Below, in pieces: positions 1 through 5,467 of a stretch of 5,660 nt of DNA. Source of the stretch: CAJWGI01 sp036011785 (GTDB lineage Bacteria; Chloroflexota; Anaerolineae; Anaerolineales; UBA11657); contig DASCOB010000028.1 in NCBI GenBank assembly GCA_036011785.1, positions 1 to 5,660 on the forward strand, given 5' to 3'. The notes under the pieces are model-generated. The model ran no database searches, was not told the origin of the DNA, and saw nothing but the letters and a program-made list of their open reading frames with translations. Each line of letters begins with the position of its first letter. Positions within the stretch are counted from its first letter, which is position 1. The translations under genes were made by a program, and so were the position numbers.

Positions 1-762
1 GGCTTCCAGAAATGGCATAAAATGAACCGCGCCAACGACCATATCATCATCCCAACCGCGATAGTTGTCGTTGAAATGGAAGTGGCCCAGCCTCCGGGCG
101 CGGTGCAGCAACCAAATTGACTCGCCCAGCACCTCGCCGGCCATCAGCGCGTGGCCCGTGTCTAAGGCAACTCTCACATTTTCCGCGCCGATCCGGTCAA
201 CAATATGGAGCGTGGTTCCAACATCATTCATAAAAATGTGGCGGCGTGGCTCGAAAGGCTTGTACTCCAGGCAAATCCTCACATCGCTGCGGTGAGCGGC
301 CATTTCAGCAATACTTTCCGCCATCCAATTCCAGGCATCTTCATAATCCACTTCAAGCGAATAATCACAACCGTCCTGCCCCAAAAAAAACATAATTTGG
401 TTTCCGCCCAACTCGGCGCACATATCCATCCCGGCCTTCACCCGCTCGATGGCTTTTTGGCGCGTGGTGGGATCACGCGAGGTGAGCGTGCCTTTAGCAA
501 ATTGGCGTTCGCTGCTGATGGACGTGCCCACAATTGCCACAGCCAGGCCAGTGTCGGATAATATCTGTTTGACTGTCCGGACATTATCCTCATTGACATC
601 AGCCCGGTACCTCAACTCGACTCCATCGAGCACACCCAGAGATGCAGCGCGTCTTAGCCGTTCAAGGGGCAGCAGCGCCTCGCGGTAGCCGTCTCGCACA
701 AATCGATCTCCAGGGCCGCTCCAAGGTATCAGGGCTGCGGCATATTTGAACTTGGGCACCAT
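1..762 (-). CDS. Sugar isomerase/epimerase, xylose-isomerase-like TIM barrel (3' end beyond window)
   Basis: Probable cytoplasmic metal-dependent sugar (or sugar-phosphate) isomerase/epimerase of the AP-endonuclease-2/xylose-isomerase-like TIM-barrel superfamily. The visible 254 residues have no stop, so the C-terminus lies outside the window. The family is usually about 270-330 residues, so most of it is here. Visible motifs: LEYKPFEPR at about 165-173 (E166 a likely metal ligand), VALDTGHALMAGE at 198-210 (D201, H204), and GHFHFNDNYRGWDDDMVVG at 226-244 (H227 or H229). The last family Glu ligand would lie past the edge. The FHFND...DDD..G pattern resembles L-rhamnose-isomerase-like and uncharacterised epimerases, recalled from memory rather than by search. 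The ATG at 762 is preceded by AGGAG at 8 bases. The frame is open for 16 codons upstream to a TGA at 811-813, but contains no other good start. It is last in a minus-strand catabolic series after an amidohydrolase. The substrate is unknown. Confidence 0.85.
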   Translation of the reverse strand, partial: MVPKFKYAAALIPWSGPGDRFVRDGYREALLPLERLRRAASLGVLDGVELRYRADVNEDNVRTVKQILSDTGLAVAIVGTSISSERQFAKGTLTSRDPTTRQKAIERVKAGMDMCAELGGNQIMFFLGQDGCDYSLEVDYEDAWNWMAESIAEMAAHRSDVRICLEYKPFEPRRHIFMNDVGTTLHIVDRIGAENVRVALDTGHALMAGEVLGESIWLLHRARRLGHFHFNDNYRGWDDDMVVGAVHFMPFLEA

Positions 763-770
763 TGATTTGG

Positions 771-775
771 CTCCT
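771..775 (-). promoter_or_regulatory. Ribosome binding site of the TIM-barrel gene
   Basis: AGGAG on the minus strand, 8 bases before the ATG at 762. The surrounding word AGGAGCCA (768-775) occurs again at 871-878 before the ATG of the small ORF at 811-867, so the two initiation regions look alike. Confidence 0.75.
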
Positions 776-810
776 GTAAAATGATTTTGGATTATGTCGA
801 CACATTCATT

Positions 811-832
811 TCAAACTTGCGCGCAGCTTTGA
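811..832. promoter_or_regulatory. 22-base near-palindrome, candidate operator
   Basis: TCAAA at 811-815 mirrors TTTGA at 828-832 around a central GCGCGC at 819-824. About 18 of 22 positions agree with the reverse complement. Size and symmetry are like those of dimeric repressor sites (LacI-type regulators are common in sugar operons), but no regulator gene is in the window. It abuts the hairpin at 832-856. Confidence 0.35.
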
Positions 833-867
833 GTTTCACATGGTGCGTGTGAAACTGTGAGTCTCAT
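811..867 (-). CDS. Possible 18-codon leader ORF
   Basis: A short reading frame of 18 codons (MRLTVSHAPCETQSCAQV) ends at TGA 49 bases before the ATG of the TIM-barrel gene. A near-perfect Shine-Dalgarno AAGGAG lies 6 bases before its ATG. A hairpin (832-856) and a near-palindrome (811-832) fall inside it. It could be a leader peptide coupling translation to the downstream gene, or the remnant of a duplicated gene start, because its RBS context AGGAGCCA matches that of the next gene. It is in the same frame as the TIM-barrel gene but separated by the TGA. The peptide is not recognised, and at this length chance cannot be excluded. Confidence 0.3.
   Translation of the reverse strand: MRLTVSHAPCETQSCAQV
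832..856. repeat. 9-bp perfect inverted repeat (hairpin or operator)
   Basis: AGTTTCACA at 832-840 and TGTGAAACT at 848-856 pair perfectly around a 7-base loop. No T-tract follows on either strand, so it is not a standard intrinsic terminator. Its place between the amidohydrolase and the TIM-barrel gene, inside the possible leader ORF, suggests an operator or an RNA element controlling the downstream gene. Confidence 0.55.
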
Positions 868-873
868 AGATGG

Positions 874-879
874 CTCCTT
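874..879 (-). promoter_or_regulatory. Strong Shine-Dalgarno before the leader ORF
   Basis: AAGGAG on the minus strand with 6 bases to the ATG at 867. This is the best-placed ribosome binding site in the window, yet it serves only an 18-codon frame. That is the main reason the small ORF is listed. Confidence 0.4.
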
Positions 880-910
880 ATAGAAGGTTAACGGTTGAAG
901 ATTTATGGCA

Positions 911-960
911 ACAATCTCCCAATCTTCCCGTCTCCTAATCTCCAATCTCCTTTCCAATCC
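911..960 (-). repeat. Degenerate short-period GGAGATT repeat
   Basis: On the minus strand this stretch is a run of imperfect 7-9 base units (GGAGATT, GGAGATT, AGGAGAC, GGGAAGATT, GGGAGATT). It is purine-rich and overlaps the last codons and the TAG stop of the amidohydrolase gene. The final residues GKEIGD of that protein are therefore encoded by repeat units. Confidence 0.6.
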
Positions 961-1669
961 CATACAATCTCGCCAGCGTGCCGCCCAGAACTTTGGCTTC
1001 ATCCTCCGGCGCAAGTTGCAGAGACTTGACGACATCAACTTGCATTTTAGGGATAACCAGCGGGCCGTTCGAGCCGAAGACAATTCGCTCTACGCCTACC
1101 GCTTCAATTGCCATCGCGATAAAGTGCGGTTCCATCACCGCGGTTGTGGCCAGATAGAGATTGGGGGTTCGCTTGGCAGCTTCAATGGCCTCGGCCACCC
1201 AATAGCGGTACCCCATGTGGTCCATGATGACTGGTACATCCGGGAACGCCTCGGCCAACACGCCGATGAACAAAGGATTGGCCCAACCCCCTTCGGAATG
1301 AACCGAAACAGGAATGTTCAATTCAGCGCATTTGGACACCAGTTGGCGAACAGTTTTTGTGTTGAGACGAAAACCATGCTTGGTCGGCATCAGTTTGAGA
1401 CCCCGAATGCCCCACTCGCGGGCGCCGGTTTCTAATTCCGCCACGGCTTCGTCGCCAAAATGAGGGTTGAGCAGAGCGCAGGGAACAAAACGTGAATTGC
1501 CTTGTATTCGCTCGTTCATCCAGTAGTTATCCGGTTTAAGGGTCACCGGAGGCATGAGTACAGCCAGGTCAATACCGGCTTCATCCAGTAACAATTCCAG
1601 AGCATGAATATCGTAAACCCGGCCAGCTACCGGAAAGTCAAGTAAATAGAGTTCGCAATCGATAATCAA
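935..1669 (-). CDS. Amidohydrolase-2-family protein with degenerate metal site
   Basis: A 244-residue TIM-barrel protein resembling the amidohydrolase-related family (PF04909), which includes sugar-acid lactonases, decarboxylases and hydratases; it is probably cytoplasmic. Family landmarks are GIRGLKLMP (87-95, K92), IPVSVHSE (119-126, H124), VPVIMDHMG (145-153, H151) and ERIVFGSNGPL (194-204). Two key features differ. The N-terminus reads MIIDCELYL where the family has an IDxHxH metal motif, and position 201 is Asn where FGSD normally carries the catalytic Asp. The protein is short for the family (about 280-300). The start is TTG at 1669: AAGGA sits 8 bases upstream, and a TGA five codons upstream in frame rules out a longer form. 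The C-terminus runs into a short-period repeat. It lies between the dehydrogenase genes and a sugar epimerase, so a sugar-lactone or ring-opening role is possible, but loss of hydrolase activity is equally open. Confidence 0.8.
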   Translation of the reverse strand: MIIDCELYLLDFPVAGRVYDIHALELLLDEAGIDLAVLMPPVTLKPDNYWMNERIQGNSRFVPCALLNPHFGDEAVAELETGAREWGIRGLKLMPTKHGFRLNTKTVRQLVSKCAELNIPVSVHSEGGWANPLFIGVLAEAFPDVPVIMDHMGYRYWVAEAIEAAKRTPNLYLATTAVMEPHFIAMAIEAVGVERIVFGSNGPLVIPKMQVDVVKSLQLAPEDEAKVLGGTLARLYGIGKEIGD

Positions 1670-1677
1670 GGTATTTA

Positions 1678-1682
1678 TCCTT
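1678..1682 (-). promoter_or_regulatory. Ribosome binding site fixing the TTG start of the amidohydrolase
   Basis: AAGGA on the minus strand, 8 bases before TTG at 1669. The only nearby ATG (1684-1686) is in another frame, and the amidohydrolase frame has a TGA just upstream, so TTG is the best start. Confidence 0.65.
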
Positions 1683-1722
1683 CATAGAGAAACCAGCTGA
1701 TTTAGTATCTTCTCAAGAACAG

Positions 1723-1759
1723 GAGGTTCGTAAGCGTGCTCTGCACGCTTACGAACCTC
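1723..1759. repeat. Perfect 17-bp inverted repeat with 3-base loop
   Basis: GAGGTTCGTAAGCGTGC at 1723-1739 pairs perfectly with GCACGCTTACGAACCTC at 1743-1759 around TCT. It lies 37 bases after the E2 stop codon and 53 bases before the amidohydrolase start. The sequence after the stem on the minus strand (CTGTTCTTGAGA) is only weakly T-rich, so a classic intrinsic terminator is not clear. A dispersed REP-like palindrome or an mRNA processing/stabilising hairpin that separates expression of the dehydrogenase genes from the downstream pair fits better. Confidence 0.75.
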
Positions 1760-1796
1760 TCATCTTCCCTGATTTGTCGTGAAGACACCTTACTCA

Positions 1797-3113
1797 TCAC
1801 AGAAGCAATTCCGGCGATTTCAGGGCATCTCGCAAATCAGTCAAAAAGTGGGCTGCGACTGCGCCATCCACAACGCGGTGGTCGGCGGACAGCGTCATCC
1901 GCATGATCGGTCGGACCACGATTTGCACTCCTTCACCAACAACCGCCTCGAGCCGGACAGCTCCTACGGACAGAATGGCCGCCTGGGGCGGGTTGATGAT
2001 GGCAGTGAATTGCTCGATACCGAACGGTCCCAAGTTGGAGATTGTGAAGGTGCCTCCGGCAACATCAGCCGGCGTCAACTGTTCTTGGCGGGCGCGGGTG
2101 GTCAGGTCGTTTACCTCGCTGGCAATTTCTCCGATACCCTTCTGCCCGGCATTGTGTACGACCGGCACAATCAATCCCTCTGCCAACGCCACCGCTACGC
2201 CGATATTGGCATCGGAAAGCAGGTGAATACCATCGTCCTGAAGCGTGCTGTTCAAAAACGGATGGCGGTTCAACGCCCAAGCCACCGCCCTGACCAATAG
2301 TGCTGTGATCGAGACACGAGGATGTCCGGCAGCCTCAGCCTTGACGTTCAACTGTGTGCGCGTCTCATCGAAACGACTCATATCCACGCTCACGGTAAGG
2401 GTGATGTGAGGTACCGCTTGGTAACTGGCTGTCATCCTCTCAGCGATAGTGCGCCGCATCCCTCGCAATGGAATCACTTTCGCATCCGATACGGAAACAG
2501 AATCAGGAATAGTGACAGGCACAGCCAAAACATCGTCGGCCGTAATCCGGCCTCCAGGCCCGCTGCCGGTGACAGTGTTTAGATCAACTCCGTGCTCTCT
2601 CGCAATCCGTCTCGCCACCGGACTTGCATTTACCTTTCCATCACCTTTAACTTCAGGCGTCATCGTCGATACTTGTTTTACATCCCGTTTGGTCACCTTT
2701 CCACGTGGCCCGGTGCCATCTGTTGTCGCCAGTTCAATCTCGTGATCTGCGGCGAGACTCTCAGTAATTGGTGTTACAGTGGTGCCGGTCGAGGAATCGA
2801 GGGAAGTCACTCGCTGGTTTTTCGCTAGTTGTTTCGAAGCATCCTGGCGTGTTGCCCCTCCCGGGACTTTCTCATCAGGCTCCAGAATATACGCGATGAC
2901 CGTGCCAACTGGTATCACATCATCGGGTTGTGCCTGAATTCCACGCAATATCCCCGAGGCGGGTGCCTCGACCTCAATTGATACTTTGTCTGTTTCGATG
3001 ACCAATATGGGTTCACCTGCTTTCACCAGATCACCGTCACGTTTCAGCCACTCGACGACAGTGCCGGTTTCCTGATCCATGTCCACTTTGGGAAGGACAA
3101 CAGCCGTAGCCAT
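1797..3113 (-). CDS. Dihydrolipoamide acyltransferase E2 of a 2-oxoacid dehydrogenase complex
   Basis: Core acyltransferase that moves the acyl group from its lipoyl arm to CoA; 438 residues, cytoplasmic. The order is a lipoyl domain (about 3-77; IETDKVSIEV, lipoyl Lys at K43), a polar linker, a first binding-domain-like segment (about 114-147; GTGPRGKVTKRDV), a second typical peripheral-subunit-binding domain (163-196; SPVARRIAREHG...GSGPGGRITADDV), and the catalytic domain (about 213-436). The catalytic domain contains TISNLGPFGIEQFTAIINPP and the active-site motif DHRVVDG (H412, D416). Two binding-domain-like segments behind one lipoyl domain is unusual. The first has Glu, Ser and Ala where the second has Arg. 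The ATG overlaps the E1 beta stop by one base (TGATG), with AGGAA 8 bases upstream, so translation is probably coupled. The E2 family is clear. Pyruvate, branched-chain and acetoin complexes cannot be told apart here, and no E3 gene follows. Confidence 0.95.
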   Translation of the reverse strand: MATAVVLPKVDMDQETGTVVEWLKRDGDLVKAGEPILVIETDKVSIEVEAPASGILRGIQAQPDDVIPVGTVIAYILEPDEKVPGGATRQDASKQLAKNQRVTSLDSSTGTTVTPITESLAADHEIELATTDGTGPRGKVTKRDVKQVSTMTPEVKGDGKVNASPVARRIAREHGVDLNTVTGSGPGGRITADDVLAVPVTIPDSVSVSDAKVIPLRGMRRTIAERMTASYQAVPHITLTVSVDMSRFDETRTQLNVKAEAAGHPRVSITALLVRAVAWALNRHPFLNSTLQDDGIHLLSDANIGVAVALAEGLIVPVVHNAGQKGIGEIASEVNDLTTRARQEQLTPADVAGGTFTISNLGPFGIEQFTAIINPPQAAILSVGAVRLEAVVGEGVQIVVRPIMRMTLSADHRVVDGAVAAHFLTDLRDALKSPELLL

Positions 3114-4105
3114 CAGGGCGTTTCCTGCACTAAATCTCGTGCCTTTTCTACAATGTCTTCAACCTGAGGCACCGAATGGTGTTCCAGCGTACGGTTGTAT
3201 GGAATCGGAATTTCGCGCCCAGCCAATCGGACTACAGGTGCTTCAAGATAACCAAATGCTTCACTCTCAACAATTGTCGCGCTCAACTCGCCTCCAAAGC
3301 CGCCAGTTTGGACCGCCTCGTGGACAATTAGTGCTCTACCGGTATTAATCACTGATTGAATAATGGTTTCTGTATCGAGCGGTTTAAGGGTACGGGGGTC
3401 TATAACCTCAGCCTCGATACCAAGCTCGACTAACTTTTCTGCAGCTTCCAAGGCGCGTTTGACCATTACAGAGGTCGCAATAATGGTTAAATCAGTGCCC
3501 TTTCGTTTCACGTCGGCGCTACCGAGCGGGATGGTATATGGCCGGTTTGGCACATTACCTTGGTCCTTGTATAGCAGCTTGTGTTCGAGGAATATGACGG
3601 GATTGTCATCACGGATGGACGCAATCAACAATCCCTTTGCATCGTAGGGTGTGCTCGGCATAACCACCTTTAAACCCGGGATATGCACGAACCAGTTCTC
3701 CAAACTTTGCGAGTGTTGCGCAGCCGCACCTGTCCCTGAGCCAATGGGAGCACGCAGTACCAGCGGTACCGTGGCCTTACCACCGAACATAAAACGCATT
3801 TTAGCGGCTTGGTTGACCAGCTGTTCAGACGCTAGGGTGACAAAATCCATAAACATAATTTCGGCAATGGGGCGCATCCCGACGAGCGCCGCCCCTGTGG
3901 CTGCTCCCGCAATGCCAAGCTCGGTGATAGGTGTGTCTATAATGCGCTCGGACCCGAACTGCTCCAACATGCCGTGCGTCACCTGAAACGCCCCACCGTA
4001 CGCGCCGATGTCTTCGCCAATCAAGAACACGGTCTCATCTCTTTCCATTTCCTGGACCATCGCCTCTCGCACCGCTTCCGAATACCTGATCTCCCTGACT
4101 GTCAC
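3113..4105 (-). CDS. TPP-dependent dehydrogenase E1 component, beta subunit
   Basis: Beta subunit of the heterotetrameric E1 that decarboxylates a 2-oxoacid (or cleaves acetoin) on thiamine diphosphate and acylates the E2 lipoyl group. Its 330 residues match the family's usual length. Visible features: FLIGEDIGAYGG at 27-38, the conserved TPITE at 58-62 (E62 expected to activate the TPP pyrimidine), QHSQSLENWFVHIPGLKVVMPSTP at 130-153, and the C-terminal transketolase domain with EVIDPRTLKPLD (233-244) and IVHEAVQTGGFGGE (260-273). The HSQSLE and PSTPYDAKGLL wording and the FLEHK..Y segment resemble acetoin-dehydrogenase AcoB-type subunits as much as PdhB. The start is GTG in a GTGA four-base overlap with the E1 alpha stop, and AAGGAG lies 10 bases upstream, indicating coupling that would keep alpha and beta at equal amounts. 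Confidence 0.95.
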   Translation of the reverse strand: MTVREIRYSEAVREAMVQEMERDETVFLIGEDIGAYGGAFQVTHGMLEQFGSERIIDTPITELGIAGAATGAALVGMRPIAEIMFMDFVTLASEQLVNQAAKMRFMFGGKATVPLVLRAPIGSGTGAAAQHSQSLENWFVHIPGLKVVMPSTPYDAKGLLIASIRDDNPVIFLEHKLLYKDQGNVPNRPYTIPLGSADVKRKGTDLTIIATSVMVKRALEAAEKLVELGIEAEVIDPRTLKPLDTETIIQSVINTGRALIVHEAVQTGGFGGELSATIVESEAFGYLEAPVVRLAGREIPIPYNRTLEHHSVPQVEDIVEKARDLVQETP

Positions 4106-5064
4106 GGTGCGAAGACTCCTTCCTCGATTGTATCTAGCGCCGGCTCGGGGGCAGTTTCGGCAAATATGCGGGCGGCCTCAATGTCTGCAAGAGCCTGTTC
4201 TTCAATTTCATCCATTTCTTCCGTGGTTAACAAAGCCTCTTCGGTAAGGAAGTTCCTGAAACGAATGATCGGGTCTCGCAGCTGCCACTCTTCGATTTCT
4301 TCCTGACGGCGGTAACGATTGCGGTCACTCCTGGAGTGACCACGAAAGCGATAAGTGTCCGCAACCACCAGCGATGGCCCGTCTCCGGCACGCGCGCGGT
4401 CAACAGCGGTCTGCACAACCCTGCGGACCGCTAGGATGTCATTACCGTCTACGTCCGAACCCAAAATCCCATAAAGTTCTCCGAACTGGGCCAATCGCGC
4501 GCTTGTGGCCCAGTTTTTTACCGGGAACGACATGGCGTACTGGTTGTTTTCGCATAAATACACTACCGGGATGTGGAACAGGCCTGCCAATATCATTGAT
4601 TCATGGAAGGCACCGGTGGAGGCTGCACCGTCGCCAAAGAAACAAATCAACACTCTGTTCTCATGTCTCATCTTTATGCCGAGCCCCACGCCAACCGACA
4701 TTGCCACGCCACCACCGACAACGCCATTCGCCCCTAGGTTGCCCCCCGCTACATCGGCAATGTGCATGGAACCGCCGCGGCCCCGGCAGTAGCCGACTTC
4801 TTTACCGTAAAACTCCGCCATCACTAAATCCAGGTTGGGTTCCTTAGCAATGCAATGACCATGTCCGCGATGCGTACTCAGAATGTAGTCATCAGGATTG
4901 AGCGTGCTGATAGACCCGACGGCCGTCGCTTCCTGTCCAATCGAAAGATGCATCGTACCGTGAATTTTGCCCTCCATATAGCTTCTTTCCGCCTGCTGCT
5001 CAAAAGCCCGGATAAGATGCATTTTTCGGAGCAGTTTGCAGCTCAACTTCTTGCTAATTTTCAT
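4102..5064 (-). CDS. TPP-dependent dehydrogenase E1 component, alpha subunit
   Basis: Alpha subunit of the E1 decarboxylase; it carries the Mg-TPP-binding motif and is a normal 320 residues. Features: HGTMHLSIGQEATAVG (35-50), STHRGHGH (63-70), GRGGSMHIAD (95-104), GANGVVGGG (111-119), the TPP motif GDGAASTG (144-151) continuing to CENNQYAMS (171-179, N173 and N174), and the loop TYRFRGHSRSDRNRYR (237-252) that closes the active site. The SDRNRYR loop and overall wording are closer to AcoA-like acetoin dehydrogenases than to typical PdhA, from memory of the families, so the substrate is left open. The ATG at 5064 is the only plausible start, since a TAG lies six codons upstream in frame. An AGGAG lies 12 bases upstream, a rather long spacing. 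It begins 25 bases after the dehydrogenase remnant and overlaps E1 beta by 4 bases. Confidence 0.95.
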   Translation of the reverse strand: MKISKKLSCKLLRKMHLIRAFEQQAERSYMEGKIHGTMHLSIGQEATAVGSISTLNPDDYILSTHRGHGHCIAKEPNLDLVMAEFYGKEVGYCRGRGGSMHIADVAGGNLGANGVVGGGVAMSVGVGLGIKMRHENRVLICFFGDGAASTGAFHESMILAGLFHIPVVYLCENNQYAMSFPVKNWATSARLAQFGELYGILGSDVDGNDILAVRRVVQTAVDRARAGDGPSLVVADTYRFRGHSRSDRNRYRRQEEIEEWQLRDPIIRFRNFLTEEALLTTEEMDEIEEQALADIEAARIFAETAPEPALDTIEEGVFAP

Positions 5065-5089
5065 CCTGAAGTCAGTCTCCTAGTCGTCC

Positions 5090-5467
5090 TCAAAAAATTC
5101 CCGGGTTGACTACCTGATAGCCTGGATGCTCATCCCGCAACAGCCTTAGGGTGGCCTCTTGCGCGGCGTCAGCAACCTGCTCAAATGCTTCCCATGTAGC
5201 AGCCAGATAGTGCGGGGTGGCCAACACATTATCTAGTTCCAGTAGTGGGTTATCCGGCGAAACCGGCTCCACTTGGAAGGTGTCCAGCGCGGCGCCGGCG
5301 ATCTGCCCATCAACCAAGGCGTGGTAAAGTGCGGTCTCATCTACCAGACCGCCACGAGCGACATTGATGAGGTAGGCATCCGGTCGCATTTTCACCAAAG
5401 CGCTAGCGTCAATCATATGCTGGTTTTCGGCGGTTAGGGGCACATGTAGCGACACAAAATCCGCTTG
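5090..5467 (-). pseudogene. 2-hydroxyacid dehydrogenase, C-terminal part only (N-terminus lost)
   Basis: 125 residues matching the second half of the D-isomer-specific 2-hydroxyacid dehydrogenase family (NAD-binding domain C-terminal part plus tail). The motifs are QADFVSLHVPLT at the left end, LINVARGGLVDE (33-44, catalytic Arg38), ALDTFQVEP (60-68, catalytic Glu67) and LATPHYLAAT (82-91, catalytic His86). Full-length members are about 310-340 residues. The substrate-binding domain and the GxGxxG nucleotide loop are absent, because similarity stops at a TAA at 5468-5470, beyond which the sequence encodes a permease. The longest frame could start at GTG 5455, but no convincing ribosome binding site precedes it, so this is most likely a non-functional remnant. 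An intact version would reduce or oxidise a 2-oxo/2-hydroxy acid with NAD(P)H, consistent with the neighbouring dehydrogenase genes. Confidence 0.85.

Noticed and set aside
383..390. Run of eight A on the plus strand inside the TIM-barrel gene as a frameshift site.
   Set aside because: The reading frame continues with family motifs on both sides, so nothing suggests a shift here.
811..813. TGA between the leader ORF and the in-frame TIM-barrel gene as a recoded (selenocysteine) codon.
   Set aside because: The leader residues do not resemble an N-terminal extension of the family, no selenocysteine insertion structure is evident just after it, and the downstream ATG has its own RBS.
811..1083. 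90-codon minus-strand frame overlapping the 3' end of the amidohydrolase.
   Set aside because: Most of it lies in another frame of a recognisable gene and reads as low-information Arg-rich sequence. Only its last 18 codons have an RBS, and these are listed separately.
905..1435. Plus-strand open frame of 176 codons opposite the amidohydrolase.
   Set aside because: It is antisense to a gene with family motifs and has no family resemblance or ribosome binding site of note.
1690..1722. TTGAGA and TACTAA words downstream of the hairpin as a promoter for the amidohydrolase.
   Set aside because: The spacing between plausible -35 and -10 words is wrong, so no promoter can be supported.
1702..1797. 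31-codon minus-strand ORF whose ATG overlaps the E2 stop (TGATG), the same geometry as the E1 beta/E2 junction.
   Set aside because: It runs through the perfect hairpin, has no recognisable features, and its ATG follows simply from the E2 TGA being followed by another TGA.
1779..2300. Plus-strand open frame of 173 codons opposite the E2 catalytic domain.
   Set aside because: Shadow of E2. The minus-strand frame carries the full acyltransferase motif set.
4374..4847. Plus-strand open frame of 157 codons opposite E1 alpha.
   Set aside because: Shadow of E1 alpha; the translation is Arg/Pro/His-rich with no domain pattern.
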